Source: Isoetes taiwanensis (taxonomy: Eukaryota; Streptophyta; Lycopodiopsida; Isoetales; Isoetaceae). Taken from it: a stretch of DNA of 64,000 nt. Below the pieces are notes generated by a model. That model did not search any database, had not been told where the DNA came from, and was given only the letters and a program-made list of their open reading frames with translations. Below are positions 25,095-35,930 of this stretch, piece after piece. Numbering within the stretch: the stretch's first letter is position 1; each line of letters starts with the position of its first letter. Location of the stretch: contig JAJEKV010000036.1 in NCBI GenBank assembly GCA_021234155.1, positions 1,188,777 through 1,252,776 of the forward strand, read 5' to 3'. A program made the position numbers and the translations under genes.

Positions 25095-25190
25095 TTCTCT
25101 AAGGTTTTCATATGATTTGGTGGCCGTATTCATCCAGGTGTACTAAATAGTATTTTCTGAGTGCACCCTTTTGTTAGCCGTTGATTTAAG
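25095..25190 (+). repeat. Dispersed repeat shared with 8205-8305
   Basis: Second copy of the block with GTGTACTAAATAGTATTTTC, GAGTGCACCCTTTT and GCCGTTGATTT. It ends just before the CR4-like fragment, so it may mark an insertion boundary. Confidence 0.55.
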
Positions 25191-25257
25191 AAAAGGGGGC
25201 AAATCCTATGGTGGAAAAGTCTTTTGGGTGGGTGTGAATATCCTCCATTTTTTTAGG

Positions 25258-25978
25258 GTTGTGTGGATTAGGGCCATAATCGAGGTGAATTGCTGTAATT
25301 CCCCCTGTGCGCTCACTTACACTTCCCGCAATCCAATCTGCTGGGGTGACACCGAAGGCGGAGACAAAGATATACCCCAAGTCCTGGCAATTCCGGCCAA
25401 ATATCCCCCATGAAGGCATTGGCTGCAGGAGATGGATTCACCTATGGATTGAAGCTGCAAGATGGTACGTCTTACATCTGGGGAAGCAATTGGAAAGGTT
25501 ATGCCAAAATTTGGGCAAATGATCCCCAGTCTCAGTACTCTGCCATATTCGTAGGCCGTTACCATGTCTGTGGCATAGAACTGATCACAAAAAAATCCTT
25601 GTGCTGGGGTATGAATGATGCCCATCAGTGTGATGTTCCTGCCAATTATACCTTCTCCTCGCTAGCACTGGAAGATAATCATACCTGCGGCCTTGGTTGG
25701 ACCGACAGACCATGAAGTCGTCTGGCGGGGAGATAACACCTATGGCCAGTGCAACCACCCAAAGGAGTTCCTTTTGCTTTGATCATCGCAGCGCACTCCT
25801 ACACTTGTGGTGTCGGGGAAAGATCAACAAAGTATTCTATCTTTGGGGTAATTATCTTTGGTGATGCTAACCATTTAGTTTGTAGTGCAGGCATATGTCA
25901 GGGATCTTGCAAGCATGGTGAATATTACTTAGCAGGTAAGTGCCCTAGAAAAACTGAGAAAATTTGCTTGGACTGCTG
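25258..25978 (+). pseudogene. CRINKLY4-type receptor kinase ectodomain fragment
   Basis: Encodes RCC1-like crinkly repeats of the ACR4/CCR receptor-kinase ectodomain: NPICWGDTEGG, LAAGDGFTYGLKLQDG, YIWGSNWKGY, FVGRYHVCGIEL, SLCWGMNDAHQCDVP, LALEDNHTCGL, AHSYTCGV, then a Cys-rich TNFR-like CSAGICQGSCKHGEYYLAGK. In intact proteins this ectodomain precedes a membrane helix and a cytoplasmic kinase involved in epidermal signalling. Here the frame shifts near 25409 and again near 25712, and neither membrane segment nor kinase follows. No signal peptide is visible. It is a decayed or captured fragment. Confidence 0.75.
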
Positions 25979-26247
25979 ATCCTAGAGAATCTGAAAACAT
26001 TTGCTTGGACTTCTCAGTTGTAATTACCAACAGGGGGAATCCTCAGTTGCAGATCTGCTGTAAATACGGTCAGTATATGCAAATAAAACATATTCATTTG
26101 TTTCTCTTTCTCAACGCAATAATATACATCACACGTGGTAACCTACATGTGGATGTGCTTCATCGATGCAGCATTTGCCACAGTAAGTGTTTGCCATGGG
26201 ACTAAATAGAGAACTTCAAATTTCAGTGCTAGATATTTCAAGAACTG

Positions 26248-26481
26248 CTGGATAATGGCAAAAAAGTTACTGTCTTTTCTTATATTGTAATGATTACAAG
26301 GTATTGCAAGGCGAGGCAATTTGGCAAAGCTGACCAGCTGCTTGAAGACATGGCAGCTATTGGTTGTGTCCCTAATGTAGTGACTTACACTTCTTACTTG
26401 AGTGTCCTTTGTGCTGCAAATCGAATTGACAAAGCTATTGAGCTGATCAAAGTAATGGCCAGGCATGGTTGTTTGCTATAG
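26248..26481 (+). pseudogene. P-type PPR repeat fragment
   Basis: Open stretch of about 77 residues with two PPR units: VTVFSYIVMITRYCKARQF, GKADQLLEDMAAIGCVPNVV, TYTSYLSVLCAANRIDKAIE, LIKVMARHGC, then a stop. PPR proteins bind organellar RNA and usually have ten or more such repeats plus a transit peptide. None of that is present on either side, so this is a fragment. It sits between pieces of two unrelated genes. Confidence 0.75.
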
Positions 26482-26543
26482 CCATGTATGTGAACAATCA
26501 AATAGTAGGTATGCAATTTATGGTCTGCTGCCTCAATTTAAGC

Positions 26544-26790
26544 TACTATATTGTGAGGCCTGGTGGATTGAACAATAAGGAAGGTGGCCAGTACAAAATC
26601 ATTGCTGAAAAAGGTTAGTTTTCTATGATCAGTTTTGCACTTACTAGATAACTAAGATCCATTTTATTTTTTTTGTCAGGGGATAAAGGGACGGGATCCA
26701 TAAGTCGTCGCAATGTCGCTGCTGTTGTTGTTGCCTGTTTGGATGGACTTTGTACTCCGAATGTGACATTTGAAATTTATTGTGATATCC
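26544..26790 (+). pseudogene. Atypical SDR (NAD(P)-binding) gene fragment, two exons
   Basis: Exon 26544-26613 reads YYIVRPGGLNNKEGGQYKII, then donor GGTTAG. Exon 26680-26790 (after a TTTTTTTGTCAG acceptor) reads GDKGTGSISRRNVAAVVVAC then LDGL and NVTFEIYCD. The 66-bp intron keeps phase. This matches the C-terminal half of plant atypical short-chain dehydrogenase/TIC62-like NAD(P)-binding proteins (VRPGGL...SISRxDVAxVCVAAL...FEV). The N-terminal nucleotide-binding GGTG motif is absent, so it is partial. Confidence 0.65.
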
Positions 26791-26799
26791 AGCAACCAC

Positions 26800-27165
26800 C
26801 TTTGATATTTTGTCATTAGACCCTGACAACAATTAGCATGAGATGGTGAAATCTATGGAAAAGGTGATCCTTAACATTGATAAGCTTCTACAACGACCTG
26901 CACCTTTTATCATAGAGCAAGTGTGCCACCACAACACACACAGTTGTTTATTGTTGCGTGGAAATGTTGTTCTGCATCATTATTATTTACCTTGTTTTCT
27001 TCAAAGTCCTACTACAGCAAAGATTTCTATGAGATATGTTTTTTCACATTCTATTGCTTGTTGAGCAAGAATTTATATATATGGTGTTTGAACTTGTAAT
27101 AGTGCTGAATGGATGTTTCTTCATTTCTCAATGTTAGGTGGAAGCTTTTCCCATTTTCTTTCTGC
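26800..27165. other. Flanking DNA, no gene seen
   Basis: Short open frame at 26843-27064 without family features. Nothing further was recognised. Confidence 0.3.
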
Positions 27166-27169
27166 TTTA

Positions 27170-27580
27170 GTTAGGGCCCGAAGGGCCCAAATTTTTTTTT
27201 AATATAACAATCAACACACAACTACCATTAACATTATTAACATAAACCATTGCATTTGACACATTTAAATTAAAATCCCCCTTAAACCCCCTTTGATTTG
27301 GGTGCATATTCACACGGGGGTTTACGTAGGGCAGCGAGAGCCTCTAAAATATATTTATAATACATGTACAAAATTAACACCATTAAGTACATTCTCTCAA
27401 ACCTTATAGTATTTTGCAAATCTCAATATACAGTATACAAAAACTTATACATGCATACCCCACAAACGAGGATCGCTATGTACGGTCCAGATCAAGGAAT
27501 AAAGGGCAAATATGCCCATCCGACAGCTCTCGTTGCCCAGAGTAACCCCCCGTGTGAGTATGCTCATATCTAATTAGGTT
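27170..27580. repeat. Dispersed repeat R1, copy 2, with inverted ends
   Basis: Second copy of the repeat at 9200-9650 (GGGCCCGAAGGGCCC, T-run, TTTAAATTAAAATCCCCCTT, CACACGGGGG, GGGCAGCGAGAGCC, CATACCCCACAAACGAGGA). Its 27300-27345 part (GCATATTCACACGGGGG...GGCAGCGAGAGC) recurs inverted at 27525-27565 (GCTCTCGTTGCCC...CCCCCCGTGTGAGTATGC), so the copy can fold back. Copy 1 lacks the second arm. Confidence 0.7.
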
Positions 27581-27942
27581 TTCTGGGTCATTAGAGCAAA
27601 TTTTTGGATGGATTTGATAGGGTTTCACATCCCACTAGTTGATTAAAACATGTTTTGCACAACAACAAATCATACTTTCTGCCCAGCTGATCATTCTTGT
27701 CATGTGTAGTTGAAAAAATAAATTCAAACTCTTTGTTTTGGTATGTTATGTTTATATATTATTCATGAACTTGCCAATGTTTTTTGAATTTTGATTTCTT
27801 TTTCAAACCAAAAAAATAAAATCTCCCATAACACACCAAAACAAAGAATTTGAATTTGAATTCGGTATGGTTATAAATAATAAATAATAATATCAATAAA
27901 TTATAAAAGGCATTATGTAGAAAAAGTAATGATAACATATTA

Positions 27943-28186
27943 AACGAGGTGCACCCTAGACTACCACAGTCGTCAGATTCGTCGATCCTATGGACCAGAT
28001 CATATATTGGGGCCTGTGAGCACCTCTCGTTTCGCTTATGGTCATTTATGATTGAGGGAATATCGAACCTCTATAGGGCTTTGCCTAAGATTTTAGAATA
28101 TAAAATACGGGGGACTCGAACCTCTACCAAAATAAATCAATACCCTAATATGACTATTTTAACCAATATACCCAGTGAGCTAATGT
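27943..28186 (-). mobile_element. tRNA-derived SINE, copy 1
   Basis: On the minus strand the head reads TAGCTCACTGGGTATATTGG (Pol III A-box like) and about 50 bases later GGTAGAGGTTCGAGTCCCCC (B box GGTTCGAGTCC). About 150 bp of tRNA-unrelated body follows, ending ...GGGTGCACCTCG. Length near 244 bp fits plant SINEs. A second copy lies 430 bp away. Confidence 0.65.
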
Positions 28187-28372
28187 AATTATTTTTTATC
28201 TTGAATCTATGTTTTTTTTTATAACAACCCATTCAATTGAATCTATGTTTTTTTTATAGCAACTCATTCAATTGTTTTAAGGATATATGGTCTATGATTT
28301 TAGAAATTGTTACTTTTGACATCCATATCAAATCCCCCTAGGGCCCCCCCTGTTATTTTGCTACATAATCTA

Positions 28373-28616
28373 AACGAGGTACACCCTGGACTACCACAGT
28401 CGTCAGATTCGTTGATGCTACGAACCAGATCGTATTTTGGGGCATGTGAGCACCTCTAGTTTCGCTGATAGTCATTTATGATTGAGGGAATATCAAACCT
28501 CTATATGGCTTTGCCTAAGATTTTAGAATATGAAATACGAGGGATTCGAACCTCTATCAAAATAAATCAATGTCCTAATACGACTAGTTTAACCAATATA
28601 CTCAGTGAGCTAATGT
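28373..28616 (-). mobile_element. tRNA-derived SINE, copy 2
   Basis: Same structure as copy 1 with scattered differences (A box TAGCTCACTGAGTATATTGG; B box GGTTCGAATCC). The sequence beyond the SINE (TTATCTTGAATCTRT...CATCCATATCAAATCCCCCT) is also duplicated, so the second copy arose by tandem duplication of a ~430-bp segment rather than by a new insertion. Confidence 0.65.
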
Positions 28617-28763
28617 AATTATTTTCTTATCTTGAATCTGTATTTTTTTTTTTTTTATAACAACCCATTCAATTATTTTAGGGATATATGGTCTATGGTT
28701 TCATGAATTGTTATTTTTTACATCCATATCAAATCCCCCTAAGACCCCTGTTATTTCGCTCAC

Positions 28764-28925
28764 GCATGACAAAGTTCACACATGATAAAGCTAGCCTTTT
28801 ATCATGCGTGACAAATGGTTTCACATTTGTCATGAGTGAGAAAAGTCTTTTATCACGATAATAATAATATAATGTCCATTTGTCACGAGTGAGAAAAGTG
28901 GTTTATCACAATAATAATAATATAA
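28764..28925 (+). repeat. Short repeats of CGTGACAAATG / GAGTGAGAAAAG
   Basis: Two copies of TTTGTCAYGAGTGAGAAAAG followed by TTTATCAC(G/A)ATAATAATAATATAAT (about 28826-28875 and 28880-28925), preceded by inverted CATGCGTGACAAA phrases. Confidence 0.7.
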
Positions 28926-28994
28926 TTAAGTCGCGTTTAATTAAAGTGGGCCAAATCTCGAAATTTGGGACTCAGACTGAAAATGAGACTCATA

Positions 28995-29280
28995 AAAAAC
29001 AAAAAGAGGGGAGGGAGAGGGGGCACACTTTGATAAGGAGAAGGATAGGAGGAGAAGGAGGGAGGGGCCACAGGTTGAAGAGGGGAAGGGGATAAGTTGG
29101 AAGAAGGGGCAGGGACAGGGAGGGGAGAGGAGAGAAAAAGGGCAAAGGGGGAGGGGATAGTTGGAAGAAGGGGGAGGGAAGAGGCAAAAGAGGAGGGGGA
29201 GGGGATAAGGGTGAGGGAGGGGAGAGGAGAGCATGGGCAAAGGAGGAGCGGGAGGGGCAAAGGGGGGCAAGGGCCCCCCT
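28995..29280. repeat. Polypurine (GA-rich) tract on the + strand
   Basis: About 285 bp with very few pyrimidines on the + strand (AGAGGGGAGGGAGAGGGGG type), followed at once by an AT-only stretch. Proline-rich frames on the minus strand are artefacts. Several runs of three or more G are close enough for quadruplex or triplex folding. Confidence 0.9.
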
Positions 29281-29282
29281 CG

Positions 29283-29430
29283 AAAAGTATTAATTATTAA
29301 TATATAATCAATAATTAATTTAACTAATTAGATAATTAATTAAATAATAATTTAAATTAATCTAATGACGAAGTTAAATGACTAAATTAAATAAATATAA
29401 TGACTAATGACATGGTAGTCTAGATAATTA
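29283..29430. repeat. Extreme AT-rich block
   Basis: TTAATTATTAATATATAATC and similar, nearly free of G and C. A CTCGCC...GGCGAG hairpin follows at 29446-29464. Confidence 0.8.
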
Positions 29431-29579
29431 GATAATGATATTTTTCTCGCCTCACTAGGCGAGAATGTAAAACCTCACCACTATGGCAAATTATGTGATC
29501 CTGGTGCATGGCACATGGCACTAGGATTCTCTTTTCTTCTTTCTTGGCCTGCTCCACGGCACCCAATACGAAGGAAGAT

Positions 29580-29725
29580 AGCCAAAGCAAATGCATTTCC
29601 AAAACATGTAGATATGCATGGACACCATAGCCATACCTTTCCTTTTTCCTTTCTTTTTTTTGTTTCGGCGCCATAGCCATAGCCGTTGCATTAAGCTTAG
29701 CCATAGCCATAATAGCCGTTGCATC
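29580..29725. repeat. Short CATAGCCATAGCCGTTGCAT repeats
   Basis: AGCCATAGCC and AGCCGTTGCAT phrases repeat at about 29622, 29670 and 29698. No coding function is apparent. Confidence 0.5.
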
Positions 29726-30129
29726 TTCCCATTATCGTATTTAAATCTTTGCGCCTGTGCGACCTGTTGCACCCATCTGGATTGACTTTACCCAGCACGC
29801 AATCAATAACTTGAAAAGGATGCCAATTTTAAAAAATATCGTACCTCCCCATTCATTGGCTCATACTTCTGCTTCTCATCAATCCGACCTCATCGATCCG
29901 CTCAACATTTTACCTCGCTTGCATGATTAATGCCATTTTTTCTTCTGTGTCTTGCTCATTAGATCGATTTTTTTTTTGTCCTCATGAATTGGCCGATTAG
30001 TCCTCTTTTGGACCATATTGTTCAATCTTTGCTGCCGATTCTTGCCGCTATTTGGCATATATGAAGCCTGCTAGAACAAGAAAGAAGAAGAAGAAGCGAC
30101 ATCATCCGCAGAACGTCCTGCCTCACCGC

Positions 30130-30418
30130 AAATTTCCGTCCAAGGCATTCTTCAGGCGTTTGATATCGCTGTGCAAGAGCATAAACCGGAGGATTCTGCT
30201 GTGCTGCCATTCAAGCTCTGCCCATTATTGGATTCTCGCTTATCAGAGGAAGCTGCGGATTGGAATGCTGCGTTTGTCTTGCAGATTTTGAAGATGACGA
30301 GAAGGTGAGGCTTTTGCCCAAATGCGGCCATTGCTTCCATGCCAAATGCAGGGCCGATCTGTGGCTTTTCACGCTAGAGAAAGAGCTGCTGGCTGACAGA
30401 GTTTCAGAATGGGAATGA
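30130..30418 (+). pseudogene. ATL-type RING-H2 finger fragment
   Basis: The frame ending at the stop 30416-30418 reads [20 protein letters not shown] then [11 protein letters not shown], the first part of an ATL-family RING-H2 finger (Cys-x2-Cys, then Cys, His, x2 His, x2 Cys). ATL proteins are membrane RING ubiquitin ligases. The final CPxC zinc ligands are missing: the frame ends [20 protein letters not shown] and stops. No membrane segment was found upstream; the preceding text (AVLPFKLCP) is in another frame. Truncated and probably non-functional. Confidence 0.65.
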
Positions 30419-30777
30419 TCAGCTATCGAGCAAGAAAAAGGTGCAAATCTGGGTTTGTATTCTCTGCAGCGTGGCCATGAAATCTGATCCTTGTAGCTGC
30501 TCTGACATATGAAATGAGATATGCATATTGCTTGCAAGGAATGGCCCCAACCTCAGCATCTCCATCTTCAGCATCTTCGGGTAAGCTTCTCCATTCTTCG
30601 GCTGGTCTGGCATATCCGGCTTTGCTATGCTTAGCTGCTGCCGGAAAGGGATATGGCCTTCATCTCTTGTATCACTTTCTGTTAGCTTTATGCCCTTTCT
30701 GTCGGCAGAGCCCCTGTTTTCAGTTAGATCCTCCATTCTTGTTGAATAATTTAATGCCCTGCGGCTTCTGTCTGAAA

Positions 30778-30893
30778 TCTGTGAGATATTGACGAAATCC
30801 TTACTAAGTATTGAGAAAAATCGGTGAGATATTGATGAAATCCTTACAAGTATTTAGAAAAATCGGTGAGATATTGACGAAATCTTTACAGCT
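30778..30893 (+). repeat. Three-copy ~46-bp tandem repeat
   Basis: GTGAGATATTGAYGAAATCYTTAC followed by AAGTATTGAGAAAAATCG or similar, three times, ending near 30893. Confidence 0.85.
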
Positions 30894-31370
30894 CTGCCAT
30901 TCCTCTTCAAACGAATTCTTGGTTGCAGATCTTCCGGAAACCACAGTGGTTTCTCCTTTCCAAGTGGTACAAAAGGATCTGCGGCACAAAGGTGTGTGTA
31001 CCAAATTTCAAAATTCAAATATTGGGGGGGAAAAAAGCGGGGTACAAGAAATAATTAAATGTCTTGAAAGAGTGTTGAAAATGAGTCACGTTGAGTGAGT
31101 TCTGAAAATAAGTCACGTAGGCATAATATTTATATAGTGCATTATTATTAGTTGTAAGGGTAAGTAAGTTGATAGGGTAAATTATTTTTAAGTTATAATG
31201 TGCATTATAGGTGCATATGTTGCTATTTACATATGATGTCCATTAGATAAATACATGGGGAGGGTCTATTTATCATAGAAAATACATAGGAAATTTATGG
31301 GGAGGGTAATTTTTCATAGAAAATACATAAAATATTGTGTTTATTAAAAAATACATAGTATAGTATAGTA

Positions 31371-31680
31371 TGTGCTAATACTAATGCGTGCTAGTATAAA
31401 ATGCAATGTGTGCTAATACTAATGTGTGCTAAAACTAATGTGTGCTAATACTAATGTGTACTAATGTATAAAAACGCTAATGTGTGCTAATACTAATTGT
31501 GGTAGTATAAAGTACTAATTGTGTGCTAATTGTGGTAGTATAAAGTACTAATGTGTGCTAATTAAGGTGTGCTAGTATAAGAATGCTAATGTGTGCTAAT
31601 ACTAATGTGTGCTAGTATAAAAACAATTGTTAAATACTAATGTGTGCTAAATACTAATGTGCTATGAGAAAAACAATAAA
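31371..31680 (+). repeat. Minisatellite of GTGTGCTAATACTAAT
   Basis: About 300 bp of irregular repeats of TGTGCTAATACTAATG and GTGCTAGTATAAA, with occasional insertions. No genes. Confidence 0.85.
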
Positions 31681-31790
31681 CTATGGTGTGATAGAATAAT
31701 AAACTATGGTGGAAAATTAGATGGATAGATAGATAAAATGATGCTCCGCAAAAATAATCTCTGGCCCTTGAAATTGCCTTTTTTTACTCT

Positions 31791-32230
31791 GAGCTGCCTT
31801 TCTCGACTCACGAGTCGAGAAAGGCCCTAAAACCTGCGTTTTTCGCTTTGAGCTGCCTTTCTCGACTCTCGAGAAAGGCCTTCTGACCCCTAAAACCTGC
31901 GTTTTTCGCTTTGAGCTGCCTTTCTCGACTCGCGAGTCGAGAAAGGCCTTCTGACCCCTAAAACCTGCGTTTTTCGCTTTGAGCTGCCTTTCTCGACTCG
32001 CGAGTCGAGAAAGGCCTTCTGACCCCTAAAAACTGCGTTTTTCGCTTTGAGCTGCCTTTCTCGACTCGCGAGTTGAGAAAGGCCTTCTGGCCCCTAAAAC
32101 CTGTGTTTTTCGCTTTGAGTTGCCTTTCTCGACCCGCGAGTCGAGAAATGCCTTCTGACCCCTAAAACTTGCGTTTTTTGCTTTGAGCTACCTTTCTCGA
32201 CTCGCGAGTCGAGAAAGGCTCTCAGGCCTG
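31791..32230. repeat. Seven-copy array of a ~68-bp unit with a 30-bp palindrome
   Basis: Units start at 31791, 31850, 31913, 31981, 32049, 32117 and 32187. Each has GAGCTGCC, a palindrome GCCTTTCTCGACTCG/CGAGTCGAGAAAGGC, then TTCTGACCCCTAAAACCTGC and GTTTTTCGCTTT. The third and fourth copies have the perfect 30-bp palindrome. Copy 2 has lost the centre but keeps symmetric arms (GCCTTTCTCGA/TCGAGAAAGGC). Copies 1, 5, 6 and 7 have single changes. It sits before a possible exon at 32321. Confidence 0.95.
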
Positions 32231-32320
32231 TATTTTCCAAAAATGGTCCTAAGAACTGTGTTTTATTTTAATTTTTTTGCCTGTAGCATCACTTGACTAA
32301 CTTGATTTTGTCTTTTGCAG

Positions 32321-32586
32321 TCCTTATCTCGACCAGAGAGTACATGCTTGGGAGCAATGAAAAGACTAGTTCATTGAAGAAAGATGCCGAGAAGAGGGTG
32401 GTGACATCCGTTGGACATACAAGCACGAGGGCTATGAAGGAACTCCTCATACAAATTTCTATCGTCTGTAAGTTGCTCCGTGACTTGGACAGAGCTCCAC
32501 GCGCCGTTTGCACTAGGTGGTTCATGTGTGAAGAGGGTGTAATCATTGTGATAATACGACCACTATGGTCGCTTCACCCACTGTAA
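32321..32586 (+). other. Possible exon of unknown function
   Basis: After a TCTTTTGCAG acceptor-like site the open frame reads LISTREYMLGSNEKTSSLKK, DAEKRVVTSVGHTSTRAMKE, LLIQISIVCKLLRDLDRAPR and so on to a stop at 32586. The composition looks protein-like but no family was recognised and no neighbouring exon was found. Confidence 0.25.
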
Positions 32587-32599
32587 TATATATTGTAAT

Positions 32600-35500
32600 G
32601 ACCCCATTTATAAATATAAGGTATCTCAAAACTAGTATTTTTTGGTGATTAAGTAAACAATTTGCTTAATTTTTGTTGGAATTTGTGATCTCTTGTCTAC
32701 CCACCTAAGAAAATAGAGCCAAAATGTCTTGGTAAAGGAATTCACCCTCACGCAAAAAACTCTTATTTTGAATGACAAATAAGCCTAACAGGGACTCGAC
32801 TCGCTATCGGTGAAAACTGGGAGAAAGCTTGGATGCACAGTAACAGACAAAAATTCGAATTAAGGACAGTTTTCGGGTCGGGGTGCTCCTTTTTGTGTAA
32901 AATAATAGAGTTCCGAAAAAAAGTGGGAATGGAATGAGTCCCAATACGTCTTAATATATACAAGTTTTTTAATCGATCCTACGACGCATGTTCTAGTTTG
33001 CGTATGTTGTAATTTTCTAAGAGTTCATAAAGATTCTCCATTAGATTTCCTTAGATTGTATGAGATTTCCTTAGATTCCAGCCAAAATTTACTATTTTTA
33101 GGGACTTTTCAAAGTTACTATTCTTAGCAACTTCTATCTTAGGTCGAGATGCTTATTTATGCTTGTTAATTATCAGTGCACAGTCATATACACCATTGTA
33201 AGTAGTGGGTTAGACCAATGTTATTCCCATGGTGTAAGTTCAAAATGCAAAGTTGCTAATTTTATTGTGCCCCCCCCCCCGGTAATGATCAATTCATGCA
33301 TATTAATCAACTTCGAAGACATTGTAGAATATCTATGAAAAACTACAATTTTTGGGAACTTTCCACTTACAAATTTTTTTTTTTTTTTGCAAATTTGTTG
33401 TTTTTAATCTTTTTATCTTTTTTGAGCCGATGTTTCTGCGCTCTCTATTAACTACTCAATGCCTATAAAAATTTGATGTGCTTAGTAAGAGGTGCAAAGT
33501 GAGCAAAAGAGTAGTCCAATAGGCACGAGGGACGGGAGAGCATTCCATCGTGTAATAGATAAGTGCTATGTAGGGCTATTTAGATGCTCCAAAATTCCCT
33601 TAGATCCATGCATTCCTTTGATGAATTCATTGGTGGTATAAATTTTTTTAATAGATAAGTGCTATGTAGGGCTATTTAGATGCTCCAAAATTCCCTTAGA
33701 TCCATGCATTCCTTTGATGAATTCATTGGTGGTATAAATTTTTTTATCGCTTAAGATTTATAGCAATGTATTTTAGTCAACGTTGTGTGCATGCATTCTT
33801 TTGATGATGTGGCTGGGGGACTGAAAATGCAAGGCTAGGAAACCAATAGAAAATTGAAATGGGGGAGAAACAATTAAATGCAAATGTCTGGAGGAGAAGG
33901 AAATTAATAGTATAGTCATTTAAGTCACTCGCTTTGAGGGATAGATCAAGAGGGTGGCATGTTCATGTGGCCTGCACTTTCAGCCTAATTTCTCATTTAA
34001 ATTTGCCAATAGAGGTAAAAAGATTTCAAAATACATGTAGAGGAAAAAAGATTTGGAAATACATGCTTAGAAACAGGTTAAATAGATAGCAATCCCAAAA
34101 TTCGCTGCATGCAGCAATATAGTCAAGAATCACCTTGACTTGCCCTTAAATTTCTGCCAATGCCATATCACAATTTTTTCAAAGGTGCAAAACAATTCTA
34201 ATCTACATACCTTATCATCATATCCTTTTAAGGAATTGTCTAAATGAATTTGAACATACATCATAAAACTTACCAGATTGGCAGTCTATTTGTCAAAGAA
34301 GAGGTATACGTGGCATGGAAATTCTGTACCACATTCAATACCTAAAGGCCCATTTGGCACAATCATGATATTTCATGTTTGCAAATTTTGGCCAAAATGC
34401 CTGGCACAATAAAGTGATTACATAGGATGCACGTAAAACTGCTCGAAGGATGCAAATTTACATTGGCTATTCTATGAATTTTGGTATGTAAACTATATGA
34501 CTACATAACTTCAATAACTATATACATAATTGAAACCAGTATGTAATTCCATCCTCATTTATAGTTTCCAGACAAATCCACATAAGCCATTTAATCAAGT
34601 GCAAGATCATGCATAAAAGGCATTTAAATTTGAACCACAATAGAATCAAAAGCCCCATTTCCAAAAACGTCTGCAATGAGAACCTCTTCAACCTGTAAAG
34701 GCAGAAGATAAAAGAAGCTTTATCATGCTTTGTCACTTCCTTAGAACCTCTAAAATTTCCTATTTCACATGTCACGAAGAGGCCGGCACTTCATTCATAT
34801 AAAACTTTATGACATAGAACTGTTTTTGGGCATAACTTGCAAACCAAAGCTCTGTTTCTCTCGCAAGAGTATCCAGTGGAAAGCCTCCAATGAGATCTAA
34901 AGATAATCCTAGGCATAAATTTTTCAAATTCTTATTGTAGAGATGCCAAAAATGACAAAAAGCACTTGCTGTCCAATTTTCAAAGCACAGTATATAAGGG
35001 ACATAACTCCAAAAAGAAAGTATAGTCTAAATGGGTCAAATAAAGCAAAACATAGAGACATAGAATGAATCTAGACATGAAATTGAATAAATATCATTTG
35101 TAGATAATAGACAAACCTTGTATTCAATGGCTATTAATCATTGCAACGAATGTCAGGAACCTAAAGGTCTATGCTGCAAGAAACAAATGCTTTAAAAATA
35201 CCATAACATAAATGAACTGACCGAATGATATAACAGGCAAAGATGAATGCTATTCTGCAGCTCAAAATGAATCATAGACGACAATGTGATTTGTAGCAAA
35301 ATGCTTATGTTGTAACTTAGGATCTACTAATTTGCATCCAAAGCATCTGCAATAAAAGAATTAAGCATAACTACGACCTGTGCAAATAAAAATGCCGATG
35401 GCACATCTGCTTGACTCCATGGATTTCTGCCATTGCAATTCTAATGTATTACTTAAACTTCTAGGTACGGCAAGAAGCTGGGGTTGCCGGACTGAGTTAC

Positions 35501-35900
35501 TGGCTGTTGCATTAAGAACATAATCTACAATTATTTTGCACTAACTTTAAGTTAAAGATCCACTTTGATTCTGGGCCTGCGTAAGCATGGGAGAGAATGC
35601 ATGGGCATATGCTGTTATTAATTCGTCTGCTAAATTTTACGAGTGCATTTTAGTGAAGCCGTCATTTTTACAACAATTCCTATATCAATAGTCATGTAAA
35701 TCTAGAATAGGGGTCGTTCTAGAGCCAGAATTGACATCATGGTTCAGAAGAACCAAGAAAAGAAGCTCACTCATGCCTGCCTTGGCGTTAACTAAGGTGG
35801 CCAGAATTGCCCTTCCCGCAAATGGAAAACTCTAGCTTTAGGAAACTGGAGGTCGGATACGCGACACCCTCGCCATTTTGATGGCCCTCAAATTTTTTTT
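32600..35900. other. Intergenic DNA with one tandem duplication
   Basis: No gene was recognised. It holds a 96-bp tandem duplication at 33554-33746 and poly-C (33271) and poly-T (33367) runs. Confidence 0.4.
33554..33746 (+). repeat. 96-bp tandem duplication
   Basis: Two apparently identical copies of a unit starting AATAGATAAGTGCTATGTAG and ending GGTGGTATAAATTTTTTT. Confidence 0.93.
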
Positions 35901-35930
35901 TCAGTAACACCCTCGGCCCAGGGCGTTATC

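Noticed and set aside
28937-29270. Proline/leucine/serine-rich minus-strand frames of 107-109 codons
   Set aside because: Produced by the polypurine tract; low complexity in all frames and no homologous domain.
31791-32230. CRISPR-like array of palindromic repeats
   Set aside because: Spacers are not unique but repeat with the unit, there are no cas genes, and the DNA is eukaryotic; it is a tandem satellite.
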